Below are positions 18,119-27,480 of a DNA stretch of 64,000 nucleotides, one piece after another. The notes under the pieces were generated by a model. The model was not told the origin of the DNA. It ran no database searches and saw nothing but the letters and a program-made list of their open reading frames with translations. The DNA lies in contig JAFXKG010000005.1 in NCBI GenBank assembly GCA_017531805.1, positions 55,955 through 119,954 of the forward strand, given 5' to 3'. Every line of letters starts with the position of its first letter. Position 1 is the stretch's first letter. This stretch comes from Clostridia bacterium. GTDB taxonomy: Bacteria; Bacillota; Clostridia; Christensenellales; UBA1242. Both the position numbers and the translations under genes were made by a program.

Positions 18119-19945
18119 ATTTGATTCAATGATTATCGGAATAATCATCGGTTTGCGTTTTAATTTTTTGTTAAGGTAATTTGTTAAAGCTTTACGCAAG
18201 TTGATTTTTACATCTAGGTAGTCTCTTTTTCTTAAGCTTTCTTCATCAATGCTGTTGATGATTGTGTTTTTTGCATCTTCCAACCATGTTTGAGCCTCAC
18301 CCATATAAGTGAAACCACGAGAAACAATTTCTGGACGAGCGTTAAGTTCGCCGCGTTTTGTGTTTACATTTAAGATTACGATACATAAACCATCTTCACT
18401 AAGTTGCTTGCGTTCTTTTAAAACATTACTTTCCAACCCACCAATACCTGCACCATCAATAAGTCTACTACCAAACGGAACACTACCGGTACATTTCATA
18501 AAGTTCTTGTTAATTTCCACGCGCATACCCAATGTTGGCAACAACACATTGTGTCTATCCATACCAACTGAAACAGCAGTTTCGCGTTGAGCAAGCAGAT
18601 GTTTTTGTTCTCCATGCACAGGGATAAAGTATTTAGGTTTGATAAGGTTAAGCATCAATTTTTGTTCTTCCTTACAAGCGTGACCAGAAGCGTGAACTTG
18701 CTCTAATTGGCTATAGATAACTTTTGCGCCCATAGTGATAAGTTTGTTGATACTGTTGTTTACTGATTTTTCGTTGCCAGGGATTGGACTACTTGAGAAA
18801 ATCACAGTATCATTATCGCCAATTTCTATACCTTTAAATTCTCCAGACGCCATACGAGAAAGTGCACTGTTTGGTTCGCCTTGACTGCCTGTTGAAAGGA
18901 TAAGAATTTCGCTATCTTTATAGTTTTTCATCTTTTCAACTTCTATGATGTTGGCTTTGTTGATTTTCATTTCTCCTATTTGAGTTGCAACATCTGTTAC
19001 ATTAACCATACTTCTACCAGTAAGAACGACTCGTCTGCCATATTTTTCTGCCAAATGCATTACTTCTTGCACTCTGTCTACATTTGAAGCAAAGGCCGCA
19101 ACAATCATCCTGCGCTCTTTGTTTTCGATAAACAATTTTTCTAGCGTTGCACTAACTACGCGTTCACTTAAAGAGTAACCTTCACGTTCTGCGTTTGTAG
19201 AGTCTGCCATGTATAACAATACACCTTGTTCGCCAAGTCGAGCAAAAGTGTGAAAATCAAATTTTTCGTCATACACCGGTGTTAAATCTACTTTGAAGTC
19301 ACCAGTATGCACAACCATACCAACTGGAGTTTTGATAGCAAGACCAAAAGCGCCTGGTATTGCATGGTTTACATGAATAAATTCAATTTCAAAACAACCG
19401 AGTGTGATTTTTTGCTTTGGTTTAACTGCAACGGTTTTATATTCCACCTTGCGATGTTCTTCCATTTTTTTCTTGATAAGGCCACAAGTCATTTTGCTGG
19501 CATAGATTGGTGCGTTTACTTCATTTACAACATATGGAACACTACCAATGTGGTCTTCGTGTCCGTGAGTTATAACAAAACCACGAACTTTGTCTTTGTT
19601 TTCTACCAAATAAGTGATGTCTGGTACAACAAGGTCAATACCTAACATATCGATAGACGGGAACATAACACCACAGTCTACAACGACAATATCTTTGCCG
19701 TATTCAAATACTGTCATGTTTTTACCAATTTCGCCAAGACCACCAAGGAACATAACCTTTAAGTTGTTGGCACGAGTTTTTGATTTTGTCTCGATAGTTT
19801 TTTCAGACACTTCAGTCTCTACAACAGCATCAACTGGAGCATCAACTGGACGAGGTTTTTTTGTGTAAGATTTTTTCTTAGGTGCAAAGTTTTTGTCGTT
19901 TATAATAGACTTGTCAAACTCTTCACTTGTCATTAAATTTTCCAT
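18113..19945 (-). CDS. rnj: Ribonuclease J
   Basis: Metallo-beta-lactamase/beta-CASP ribonuclease that degrades and matures RNA with endonuclease and 5'-3' exonuclease activity. The metal motif HGHEDH lies near residue 130 and is followed by the beta-CASP region and the FIPVHGEQKHL motif. The annotated start is the ATG at 19945 with AAGGAG upstream; the longer open frame has no SD. The protein is about 610 aa because of a Lys/Pro/Val-rich, low-complexity extension of some 55 residues before the catalytic core (KVMFLGGLGEIGKN). The product could be J1 or J2; only one copy is in the window. Confidence 0.95.
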   Translation of the reverse strand: MENLMTSEEFDKSIINDKNFAPKKKSYTKKPRPVDAPVDAVVETEVSEKTIETKSKTRANNLKVMFLGGLGEIGKNMTVFEYGKDIVVVDCGVMFPSIDMLGIDLVVPDITYLVENKDKVRGFVITHGHEDHIGSVPYVVNEVNAPIYASKMTCGLIKKKMEEHRKVEYKTVAVKPKQKITLGCFEIEFIHVNHAIPGAFGLAIKTPVGMVVHTGDFKVDLTPVYDEKFDFHTFARLGEQGVLLYMADSTNAEREGYSLSERVVSATLEKLFIENKERRMIVAAFASNVDRVQEVMHLAEKYGRRVVLTGRSMVNVTDVATQIGEMKINKANIIEVEKMKNYKDSEILILSTGSQGEPNSALSRMASGEFKGIEIGDNDTVIFSSSPIPGNEKSVNNSINKLITMGAKVIYSQLEQVHASGHACKEEQKLMLNLIKPKYFIPVHGEQKHLLAQRETAVSVGMDRHNVLLPTLGMRVEINKNFMKCTGSVPFGSRLIDGAGIGGLESNVLKERKQLSEDGLCIVILNVNTKRGELNARPEIVSRGFTYMGEAQTWLEDAKNTIINSIDEESLRKRDYLDVKINLRKALTNYLNKKLKRKPMIIPIIIESND

Positions 19946-20168
19946 AAAATTCTCCTTTAAATTATTTAATTTTTTATTTTTGTCATGCAAAAAAGCATTT
20001 TTTGTGAAATGTAAAAAACCAATATATTATTAAGATTTTTTATATAAAAAGTGATAACTCACTTCACAATCAAAAAAATAAGTTTGTTTTTTAAGTATAA
20101 CATATTATTGTCATTTGTCAAGTAAAAATAAAATAAATTTGCTTTTTGATTAGTTTTGACAATATTAC

Positions 20169-20196
20169 ACAAAAAAAGCAAAGATTAACTTTGCTT
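20169..20196 (-). terminator. Terminator of M16 peptidase locus
   Basis: AAGCAAAG-loop-CTTTGCTT followed by TTTTT on the minus strand, overlapping the 3' end of the reading frame. Confidence 0.75.
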
Positions 20197-21467
20197 AAAA
20201 ACTTTTTTAAATTCTGTTTTATTCATAATTTCAGATTTCTTTATATTGCCATACACAGACATACTAACAATAGGATTGTTAAATATTTGTTTAAATGTTT
20301 CATTACATTCTTCTAATGTAGTTTGTTTTGTAACCTTTTTTAACCATTTTTGATCTAGCATTTTGTTATAATATTTTATATCGTACAAATCTTTTAATTT
20401 TGCTCTGACGCTAGGCAACTTTGATGCTTCTGTATAATCAAATTCTCTTTTAGCTTTATCAAGTTGTTGTTTTGTAAAGCCAGTTTTTATTGTATCGTTA
20501 AGATACTCTGCAACTGTAAGCACCAATTCTTTAACATTTTTCTTATCACATTCTGTATAAAAAGTTACTACACCTTCCTTGTCGTTATAACCACAAAAGA
20601 ACGATGCGCCATAAGTCAAACTTTTGTCAAGACGAACGCGCTTGCCAACACCTTCAGAAAAGTCGTTCATCATTTTACGCACTAAAGTAAATTTGCGTTT
20701 AAATTCAAAATCTGTATCAGTTTTATCACCACAAAATTGATATTTAAATAACATTTATCAATGTCTTGTTGTTTTACTTCGTAAAAAGTATTATCTACAA
20801 CATAATCTGAATACAAAGGCAATTTTGCAAATTTTTTATTGCTTGGCAAATGCATTACCAGATTTTTTTCTACCAACTTTTTTACTTTTGCAAAAGGCAA
20901 TGGACTAACCACATAAATTTCTGCATTTTGTGCAACAAAATATTTCTTTACAAAATCTTTTACATCTTTGCTTTTTATTGAACCAACGCTTTCGTTAGAG
21001 CCTAAAACTTCATCTTTAAAATATTTCATGTGTGTAAGACTGTAGTTGTTAAACTCATTTGCTTTTCTTCTAAAATTATCATTGTTGCGAGCAATTTCTT
21101 GTTGTACAACAGGTATTTCTTTATCAACAGCGGATTGCTTAAAAGTAGACTTTGTTATCATATCTTTTACTGTTGAAAGATATTCCCCAAACTCTTTTGT
21201 AAACACATCACCAGCAAAAACAATATAATTAGGGCTAGTATATGCATTTACATTGATAAAATCAAAATACTTTTTGGATATTTCTTCTTTAGTCATTGTG
21301 TCAGTGCCACTAAAAAACATGTGCTCTGTAAAATGCGCCAATCCTGGTATAGTGTCACACCTTGCACCACAATCAAACATAATTTCGGTTGATGTGATTG
21401 TATTTATATTATTTTTTGTATATCTTAAAATAGCACCATTTGATAATTCTATTTGTTTATATTTCAT
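20185..21467 (-). pseudogene. M16-family zinc peptidase split by a -1 frameshift
   Basis: Insulinase/processing-peptidase homologue. The first part (20682-21467) starts MKYKQIELSNGAILRYT with an AGGGG SD and keeps the inverted zinc motif HFTEH (about 45-49) and a distal glutamate in IPVVQQEIARN. After the residues CYLNINF the frame runs into unrelated sequence, while the next reading frame continues a family-like C-terminal domain (20185 to about 20740: RVRLDKSLTYGASFF). The join falls at a T run near 20735-20745, consistent with loss of one T. Restored length is about 425 aa, normal for M16. It may be a true pseudogene, an assembly error or programmed slippage. Confidence 0.75.
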
Positions 21468-21522
21468 TGTTACCCCTTTTTGTTATATTAACAAATATAA
21501 AAAATTCAGTCAACAAACATTA

Positions 21523-21556
21523 AAAAAAAGATTGAAAAATTCAATCTTTTTTTCAT
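21523..21556 (-). terminator. Terminator of ABC transporter gene
   Basis: AAGATTGAA-loop-TTCAATCTT followed by a run of T on the minus strand. Confidence 0.75.
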
Positions 21557-21561
21557 TTTTA

Positions 21562-24162
21562 TTACTCTGACCTTAATGCCAACACTGGATCCTTTTTAGA
21601 AGCAATGCGCGCTGGCACCAATCCTGCAACAAATGTAAGTACAACACTGATTGTCACAAGCACCAAAGCAGGCAACCAGTTTAGAACTGCAAGATTTGCT
21701 ATACCTGTCAAAGATTTTAATAACATAGAAATTGGTATTGTTAAAATAACTGATACAATTACACCTAACATACCTGCAGTAAAGCCAATTATTGTTGTCT
21801 CTGCATTAAACACGCGTGAAACATCTCGCTTTGACGCACCGACAGAACGCAATACACCAATTTCTTTGGTGCGTTCTATTACAGATGTATAAGTTATAAT
21901 ACCAATCATTATGCTAGACACAACAAGTGAAATTGCAGCAAAAGCAATCAACACATAGGACACTGCATCAACCAATGTGCCCAACATACTTGTAAGCATT
22001 GCTGCACTGTCAGTTACAGTTATATCATATGTCCCTGCCATATTGTTCCAAGTGTCTACCATGGCAAGGAAATCGGTTTTTGCGTCAAATGTAGAGCAAT
22101 AGCAGAACACGCCTGTAGGCACACTACTTGCACCATAAACTTGAAGGTACAAATCTATAACAGCGTCATCTGTAAGAGTGATAGAAAATCTGTTTTTAAG
22201 CGTATCTGAAATTTGCTTAGGACTACTAAATGTAAACATATTTTTATAAGCATCACCAAAAGCAGATAGTTCAGAAACATTTAATATATATGGCAATGTA
22301 AATTCTTTTGTCGCATCTATAAAGTTGTTGTTTTGATCAAGATATTCTGATTTGATTTTGTTTACAACATTAGAGTTTTGACAATTTTGTCTATACTCTT
22401 GTGCCAATGCACTTGTGTACATAATACCATTGCTAAACAAATCTCCACTAGCATCTGGTTTTTGTTTTAATATACATGTGATTGTCAATGTTTTTGTGTT
22501 TGCGTTATCATTGTACATACTATCCAATGCGGTATAGTTGTTAGTGTAAAATTCTGCATTTACCGCTTGCTCAAAATCTGCAACAGGATTGCCATTTGAG
22601 TTATAATATCCGTTGTGATATACAAGTTTATATTGTTTTTTGTTGACAATATCTTCGTACTTAACTGGAATATATTTACCGGTTTCTGGGTCTATTTGTG
22701 GCATAATGCCAAGGCTTGCAAGTTCTAAATTTGACAAAGCGCCAGAATTGTCAATCACAAGTGCAACTTGATTGCTTTCGGTTGGATATTCACCCGCCAC
22801 CACATCATATAATGATTTAACATATTCTTTGTTGTTAAGTTCTTCGTAAAATAAAGAACTGCTTGAGCCTGTCATTGCACTGAAAGATACTTTGTTGTTG
22901 ATTGCAAGGTATGATGCTGGTGCAGTTTCTGTCAAAAGATGCATTGTGCTAGCATAACTGACCTTTAACTCGTTTAACATTTCTTTTTTGCTGTTTTGAG
23001 AATAATAGTCATTTACAAAATCTACAAAACTTAATTGTTGGCCGTTTTCGTTTGTATATTTGCCTAGATAGTTAAATTTGCCCATTTGGATAAGAGTATT
23101 TGCTGGATCATATACAACAATTTCGTCTTCTTTACCTTGTTGTTGCTCTGTGTTGTTTTGCATAATGTTTAATGCTTCTTCCATGTTCATTGCAATAGCA
23201 GATACGGCAATTGGAGAACTTGAAAGACTTTCGCTTTGCATTTTGTTTATGTAATTTGTCATACCAGCACTTACAGCCAAAATTAGTGCTATGCCAATGA
23301 TACCAATACTACCAGCAAAAGATATCATAATAGTCCTACCCTTTTTTGTAAGCAAGTTTTTAAAACTAAGTGCAAGGGCTGTAAAAAATGACATAGATTT
23401 TTTCTTTTCTGTCTTTTTAAATTCTGTGATTTGTGTAGTTTGTTTCTTTTTGTTTTTTACTATCTCTTTGTCTGCTTCTTTTTTTGTGTATGGTTTGGTA
23501 TCTTCAATCAACTCACCGTCAAGCAAGCGGATAATTCTGCTTGAATATGCATCTGCAAGTTCTGGATTATGTGTAACCATAATCACAAGTCTATCCTTGC
23601 TTACTTGTTTTAACAAATCCATAATTTGAACACTTGTTTTGCTGTCCAAAGCACCGGTTGGTTCGTCTGCCAAAATAATTTCTGGATCATTTACCAAAGC
23701 ACGCGCAATTGCCACCCTTTGCATCTGACCACCAGACAATTGATTTGGTTTAGATTTAAGTTTATCCCCTAAACCAACTTGATTTAACACTTTAATTGCT
23801 CGTTCGCGTCTTTCCTTCTTTTTTATACCGCTTAGGGTAAGTGCTAGTTCTACATTTTCTAGTACTGTTTGGTGTGGTATAAGGTTATAACTTTGAAAAA
23901 CAAAACCTACCCTATGATTACGGTAGTTATCCCAATCTTTGTCCTTATATTCCTTTGTAGACACTCCATCAATTAAAATATCACCGCTTGTGTATCTATC
24001 AAGACCGCCAATTATGTTTAAAAGGGTGGTTTTTCCACAACCACTTGGACCTAAAATAGAAACAAATTCACTGCGTCTAAAACAAATGCTTACATTGTTA
24101 AGAGCAAGAACTGATTGGTCTTTTAACTGATATTCTTTTGTAATATTAGAAATTTCTAACAT
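21562..24162 (-). CDS. MacB/LolD-like ABC transporter, fused ATPase and FtsX-type permease
   Basis: Type VII ABC transporter with both halves in one chain. The ATPase (residues 1-225) has Walker A GPSGCGKTTLL, Q-loop, signature LSGGQMQRVAIARAL, Walker B IILADEPTGALDS and the H-loop THNPEL. A charged linker leads to a first membrane segment (about 278-305), a large extracytoplasmic domain of roughly 400 residues, and three C-terminal membrane segments with the FtsX signature (ERTKEIGVLRSVGASKRDV). Such proteins move lipoproteins, peptides or drugs out of the membrane or signal mechanically. The ATG has a GGAGG SD. It is transcribed just upstream of the M16 locus; a functional link is only suggested. 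Confidence 0.92.
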   Translation of the reverse strand: MLEISNITKEYQLKDQSVLALNNVSICFRRSEFVSILGPSGCGKTTLLNIIGGLDRYTSGDILIDGVSTKEYKDKDWDNYRNHRVGFVFQSYNLIPHQTVLENVELALTLSGIKKKERRERAIKVLNQVGLGDKLKSKPNQLSGGQMQRVAIARALVNDPEIILADEPTGALDSKTSVQIMDLLKQVSKDRLVIMVTHNPELADAYSSRIIRLLDGELIEDTKPYTKKEADKEIVKNKKKQTTQITEFKKTEKKKSMSFFTALALSFKNLLTKKGRTIMISFAGSIGIIGIALILAVSAGMTNYINKMQSESLSSSPIAVSAIAMNMEEALNIMQNNTEQQQGKEDEIVVYDPANTLIQMGKFNYLGKYTNENGQQLSFVDFVNDYYSQNSKKEMLNELKVSYASTMHLLTETAPASYLAINNKVSFSAMTGSSSSLFYEELNNKEYVKSLYDVVAGEYPTESNQVALVIDNSGALSNLELASLGIMPQIDPETGKYIPVKYEDIVNKKQYKLVYHNGYYNSNGNPVADFEQAVNAEFYTNNYTALDSMYNDNANTKTLTITCILKQKPDASGDLFSNGIMYTSALAQEYRQNCQNSNVVNKIKSEYLDQNNNFIDATKEFTLPYILNVSELSAFGDAYKNMFTFSSPKQISDTLKNRFSITLTDDAVIDLYLQVYGASSVPTGVFCYCSTFDAKTDFLAMVDTWNNMAGTYDITVTDSAAMLTSMLGTLVDAVSYVLIAFAAISLVVSSIMIGIITYTSVIERTKEIGVLRSVGASKRDVSRVFNAETTIIGFTAGMLGVIVSVILTIPISMLLKSLTGIANLAVLNWLPALVLVTISVVLTFVAGLVPARIASKKDPVLALRSE

Positions 24163-24238
24163 ACATCCTCCAGTATTTATAATGTATAAGGATATAACAA
24201 TTTTTAATGCAAAGTCAAATAAATTTATTTATATCATT

Positions 24239-24372
24239 GACATATTATTAAAAAAGAAATTTAGATATGACCATATAAAAATTTAAATTAAAAAAAAGGC
24301 ATTAGTCTAGCAATTTTGAAACTAGTGTAATAATTTAGAGTTATGATAGCAATATCTTAACTCTTTTTTTTA
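24239..24372 (+). ncRNA. Candidate small RNA with two hairpins, second a terminator
   Basis: A TTGACA box at about 24238-24243 precedes an AT-rich stretch, a hairpin with arms ATTAGTCTAG/CTAGTGTAAT (two mismatches) and a second hairpin, GAGTTATGATA-GCAA-TATCTTAACTC, followed by eight T (ends about 24372). No open reading frame on the plus strand feeds this terminator, so an independent short transcript is possible. The -10 box is poor, so the promoter is uncertain. Confidence 0.3.
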
Positions 24373-24394
24373 AGGCTACTTTATGCCGTGAAAG

Positions 24395-24531
24395 GTACTT
24401 GACAAGAGAAGAAATGAAAACACAATATAAAAAGGTAGAGAAACGAAAATGGCAAAGCCGTAAGCACAAATATCGTTTCTCAGTCTTAACCAGCAAAAAG
24501 AAAACTCATTTCAGAGACTCTTGTCAAGTAC
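24395..24531. repeat. 137-bp nested inverted-repeat element (MITE-like)
   Basis: Perfect 14-bp terminal inverted repeats GTACTTGACAAGAG (24395-24408) and CTCTTGTCAAGTAC (24518-24531) enclose a second pair (24411-24417 with 24506-24512, 7 bp), a third pair (24438-24446 with 24473-24481, 9 bp) and a small GGC-AAA-GCC hairpin. The nested arms look like a miniature transposable element or a long-hairpin RNA. No obvious target duplication flanks it and no transposase is in the window. An open frame across it (24399-24785) ignores these structures and is not called. Confidence 0.5.
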
Positions 24532-24563
24532 ACCATGGAATAAATAAACCATTGTATAGAATA

Positions 24564-24611
24564 GCAAAAAGCGAAAATGTGTTATGCTCTGCCAACATTT
24601 TCGCTTTTTGT
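24564..24611. terminator. Strong bidirectional terminator hairpin
   Basis: Perfect 15-bp stem AAAAAGCGAAAATGT/ACATTTTCGCTTTTT with a 14-nt loop, A run on one side and T run on the other. It can end the radical SAM transcript (minus strand). Confidence 0.75.
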
Positions 24612-24633
24612 CTGCTTTATTTAGTTTATAAGC

Positions 24634-24685
24634 GTGTGCTTGTCTGTTCGAGCGAAGCGAGAACACTTGTATATGACAAGCACAC
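24634..24685. repeat. Gene-end-associated palindromic repeat, copy A
   Basis: Contains the 35-nt motif AGCGAAGCGA-N3-CACTTGT-N4-GACAAGCACAC (24651-24685), found again at 60112-60146. In this copy a GTGTGCTTGTC arm at 24634-24644 makes a long inverted repeat with GACAAGCACAC. Both copies sit 20-35 nt past the stop codon of a minus-strand accessory gene. Confidence 0.6.
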
Positions 24686-24717
24686 TTCTAAGTGCCATAT
24701 TATGATATGTAATTTTA

Positions 24718-25692
24718 CTACAATTGTTTTTCTTTATGTCTACCAAATTGTTCACATAAAGGTGTGTTGTGTGAGTTTTCGGTAGGTTGAAAATCTTTTA
24801 AATTATGAAATATATTTACAGAGTTAAAACCTTTTTGTTCTAATGCTTTTAAATCAATGTCTTTAAATGCAGGACACGGCAATATTTGTCCGTCATATCT
24901 TATGACAACTTTATCGTAACCGGCTGTGCATATATGCTGATTTTCACTCATTAAAGGAATTCCAATCTTTATTTTTGTGGTATCACTTGTTAATTGTGCA
25001 GCAGATTTTACAAAGGCAATCAACTCATCATTACTTAATTGTAATTCTTTTCTATTTTGCTTTCCACGACCTTGTGGTACAAATTTTAAAACTCTTAATT
25101 CGTTGATCCCTGCAAGTTCTGTCAATTCTAAAACATCTTTTATTTGATTTACATTTATTTTGTTTGGTATAAAGTGAATAGATTTATCAAATGAACAATA
25201 AGAAGCGTGTAAAATAGTTTTTAAAAGTAATGGCATATTATTTTTTGTTCCCATTAACTCATTGTACTCATCAACTTCGCTTGCCTGTAAATCAAATACA
25301 ACTTTTGACAGTCCGCAACTTTCTATTCTTTTAAATTCATCAATAGATATATCCCTAAGATTTCCAAATTGGTTTAATATTTTTTGTATATATTTGTTTT
25401 CACTTTGTAATTGTTCTGTGCGTGACACAATTCCACTTGTGTAGAGTGTTGTTTTTATTCCCAAATTACTACAAAACTCAACCATATCATAAATATTTGG
25501 GTGTAGCATTGGCTCTCCACCACTAAAAGATATTTCTTCAATTCCACCAAGAGAGATGAAATGATTAATAGTCTTTTTAAAACTTTCAAAATCAACAATA
25601 TTACATTTATCAAAATTGCTTTCAGAAGAACAGAACAAACAATTATTAGGACATTTTTGTATTATTTCAAAACAAAGGTCTTTAATCTTCAT
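24718..25692 (-). CDS. Radical SAM protein with SPASM-like C-terminus
   Basis: Radical SAM enzyme with the CxxxCxxC cluster motif CPNNCLFC (about residues 14-21) and the GGEP SAM-binding motif in FSGGEPMLHP (about 56-65). The C-terminal region has cysteines in HICTAGYDKVVI, ILPCPAFK and PLCEQFG, resembling a reduced SPASM/twitch domain for auxiliary clusters, as in peptide-modifying maturases. No precursor peptide gene is recognisable beside it, so the substrate is unknown. The chosen ATG at 25692 has a CGGAGAAAG SD; the longer frame (24 codons) lacks one. It is a single gene next to inverted repeats, which suggests an accessory origin. Confidence 0.85.
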   Translation of the reverse strand: MKIKDLCFEIIQKCPNNCLFCSSESNFDKCNIVDFESFKKTINHFISLGGIEEISFSGGEPMLHPNIYDMVEFCSNLGIKTTLYTSGIVSRTEQLQSENKYIQKILNQFGNLRDISIDEFKRIESCGLSKVVFDLQASEVDEYNELMGTKNNMPLLLKTILHASYCSFDKSIHFIPNKINVNQIKDVLELTELAGINELRVLKFVPQGRGKQNRKELQLSNDELIAFVKSAAQLTSDTTKIKIGIPLMSENQHICTAGYDKVVIRYDGQILPCPAFKDIDLKALEQKGFNSVNIFHNLKDFQPTENSHNTPLCEQFGRHKEKQL

Positions 25693-25749
25693 AACTTTCT
25701 CCGCAATTATTATAGCATATTTGTAAAATATTTCAATAGCAGTATTGCA

Positions 25750-25796
25750 TAAAAAAGAAACCACCTTATTTTTAATAAATAAAGTGATTTCGCTAG
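25750..25796 (-). terminator. Terminator of ferritin-like gene
   Basis: GAAATCAC...GTGGTTTC stem with internal A/T pairing, followed by a T run on the minus strand. Confidence 0.6.
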
Positions 25797-25820
25797 TTTT
25801 AAAAGTTATAGACCTTGCGC

Positions 25821-27065
25821 CTATTTTTTTCTTGCTATTGTTGTGTTGTCTTTTTTTCTATTTTGCAATTCTTTAATCGGATTTTGTTTGTCTTGATAGC
25901 GATAATCTTGACCAAGTTTTTTAATTGCTTGATTAATAACATCATGACTTGGCACAGTTTTTTCGTCTTTTATTACTTCGTCTTGATACAAGAAGAAGTC
26001 TGCATTATCTTTAAGTTTGAAAATTTCTACATATTTTTGTCTGTCTGCAGTTAAAGTGATTGTTCGCGCCAAAACATCACGGACATAATCTTTGTTTGTG
26101 CCAAGACTTAGCAGTTTAGGAAACTCGCCATCCCCTATTGCTGTTTGATAGTTTGTTTTTTCGTGTTTTTTTAATAAGTCACACGCAAGTTTTAAGTGTG
26201 CACATTCCATTTCGTAATGGTCTAACCAAATTTCTTTGATGTATTTATCTTTTTCTTCAACATATGCACTATAGTATAAATACGCTTCGGTATACTCGTG
26301 TAGTACCCATTGCTCTAGCCAAGTGCAAGTTGGGTCTTTTAAGCTTTCGTATTGACTGACATGTTGTTCTTCTACCAATCCAATTTCTGCGTAAAGTTTA
26401 CGACCTAAATCGTTTTTATACCATTGACTGATATTCATATAGTAGTTCATTGTTTGTTGCTCTGCTGCAGTTATAATGTTTGCCACAAGTTTTGTGTAAA
26501 GGTCGCTTTTTTTTGCGTTCATAGGTGCTTTTATTTCATCCATTGGGTAACGATGGTGCGCTATTGTTGGTCTGCCTGGCATAATTTCTGTAAACTTGCC
26601 AACACAAAACTCTGGGTCAGCGTTTTTTACATCTAGCATCATAAGATTACTAAAGCGATATAGGTGGTCAAAATCTTCTAGTAAGGCAAAATTTAAAGCT
26701 TCAATGTTGTTTTTATCCTTATCGTTTTGCGCCAATGTTGCAGTTAAGTCGATTGCAAGTTGTTCGTATGCAATGGTGGTTTCTAAAATGCTTTCGTTAA
26801 GAGGTTTTAAGCAAGCAATACGCTTTTGTTGTTGCTGTTCTTGTTTTCTTACTGTGGCAATGGCGCGCTTGATTTCGTCATTGTTACAATTACGCGCAAA
26901 TTGGTGTAAAAACCATACACTTTCATACTCTGTACCATTAAGCAATATCACTCTTGTTTTTGTGTATGGGTTTGTTGTTTTCTTGTTGTACGCTTTTGGA
27001 TACATTTTGTCAAAAGACATGTAATATTTATCCACTTCTTTTGTTTTATACTCTAATGGGTTCAT
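25821..27065 (-). CDS. Ferritin-like (possibly diiron) protein, 414 aa
   Basis: No named family that I can assign. The protein is all-helical with repeated E-x-x-H-like patterns: LLEDFDHLYRF (about 128), AAEQQTMNYY (about 198), GLVEEQHVSQYESL (about 227) and HYEMECAHLKLACDLL (about 280). Pairs of such helices are how ferritin/rubrerythrin-like proteins hold two iron atoms, so a diiron or storage role is inferred. It has no signal peptide and a basic C-terminal tail. GGAGG precedes the ATG. It is a single gene with its own terminator. DUF378 lies upstream on the same strand. Confidence 0.6.
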   Translation of the reverse strand: MNPLEYKTKEVDKYYMSFDKMYPKAYNKKTTNPYTKTRVILLNGTEYESVWFLHQFARNCNNDEIKRAIATVRKQEQQQQKRIACLKPLNESILETTIAYEQLAIDLTATLAQNDKDKNNIEALNFALLEDFDHLYRFSNLMMLDVKNADPEFCVGKFTEIMPGRPTIAHHRYPMDEIKAPMNAKKSDLYTKLVANIITAAEQQTMNYYMNISQWYKNDLGRKLYAEIGLVEEQHVSQYESLKDPTCTWLEQWVLHEYTEAYLYYSAYVEEKDKYIKEIWLDHYEMECAHLKLACDLLKKHEKTNYQTAIGDGEFPKLLSLGTNKDYVRDVLARTITLTADRQKYVEIFKLKDNADFFLYQDEVIKDEKTVPSHDVINQAIKKLGQDYRYQDKQNPIKELQNRKKDNTTIARKK

Positions 27066-27134
27066 CTTTCCTCCTTAAATTAGATTGTTCCAACAAATTT
27101 ATTGGCAAAGAAATATAAATTTATTCAAACAAAA

Positions 27135-27166
27135 GAAAAAAAGATGACATTAAAAATCATCATCTT
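27135..27166 (-). terminator. Terminator of DUF378 gene
   Basis: AAGATGAT...GTCATCTT stem followed by TTTTTT on the minus strand, overlapping the stop region. Confidence 0.65.
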
Positions 27167-27404
27167 CTTGTTTTCTTACTGGTTTTTTCTTTTTATATCC
27201 AAATAGTTTAAACCTGCCCTTAGAAAAAATTGTTACAAACAGAATATACATACTCATAAAACCTATTATCACATATATTATACGACTAAAAACATTGGCT
27301 TGAGTACCAAACACACCAGCCACAAAATCGTATTGCAAGGCACCAATCATAAGCCAGTTAAGACCGCCAAGGCTAGCCAAAATAAATGCAAACAATCTAA
27401 ACAT
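27150..27404 (-). CDS. DUF378 family small membrane protein
   Basis: An 84-residue protein with two membrane segments. The conserved N-terminal pattern LASLGGLNWLMIGALQYDFV followed by IIYVIIGFMSMY defines DUF378, a widespread family of unknown function. The open frame includes two codons more (TTG TTT), but AAAGAGG lies 7 nt before the ATG at 27404. A basic, acidic-tailed cytoplasmic end follows (KKKPVRKQEDDDF). Confidence 0.85.
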   Translation of the reverse strand: MFRLFAFILASLGGLNWLMIGALQYDFVAGVFGTQANVFSRIIYVIIGFMSMYILFVTIFSKGRFKLFGYKKKKPVRKQEDDDF

Positions 27405-27451
27405 AAACAACCTCTTTAAATTATTTTTGATTTATCTTTAATTTTTATGCA

Positions 27452-27480
27452 CAAAAAAAGAGAATATTTATTCTCCTTTT
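27452..27480 (-). terminator. Terminator of DUF362 gene
   Basis: GGAGAATAAATATTCTC palindrome followed by TTTTTTT on the minus strand. Confidence 0.75.

Noticed and set aside
24399-24785. 128-aa plus-strand open reading frame
   Set aside because: It runs through the inverted-repeat element and a strong terminator hairpin, overlaps the radical SAM 3' end and has no SD; it looks like a chance frame.
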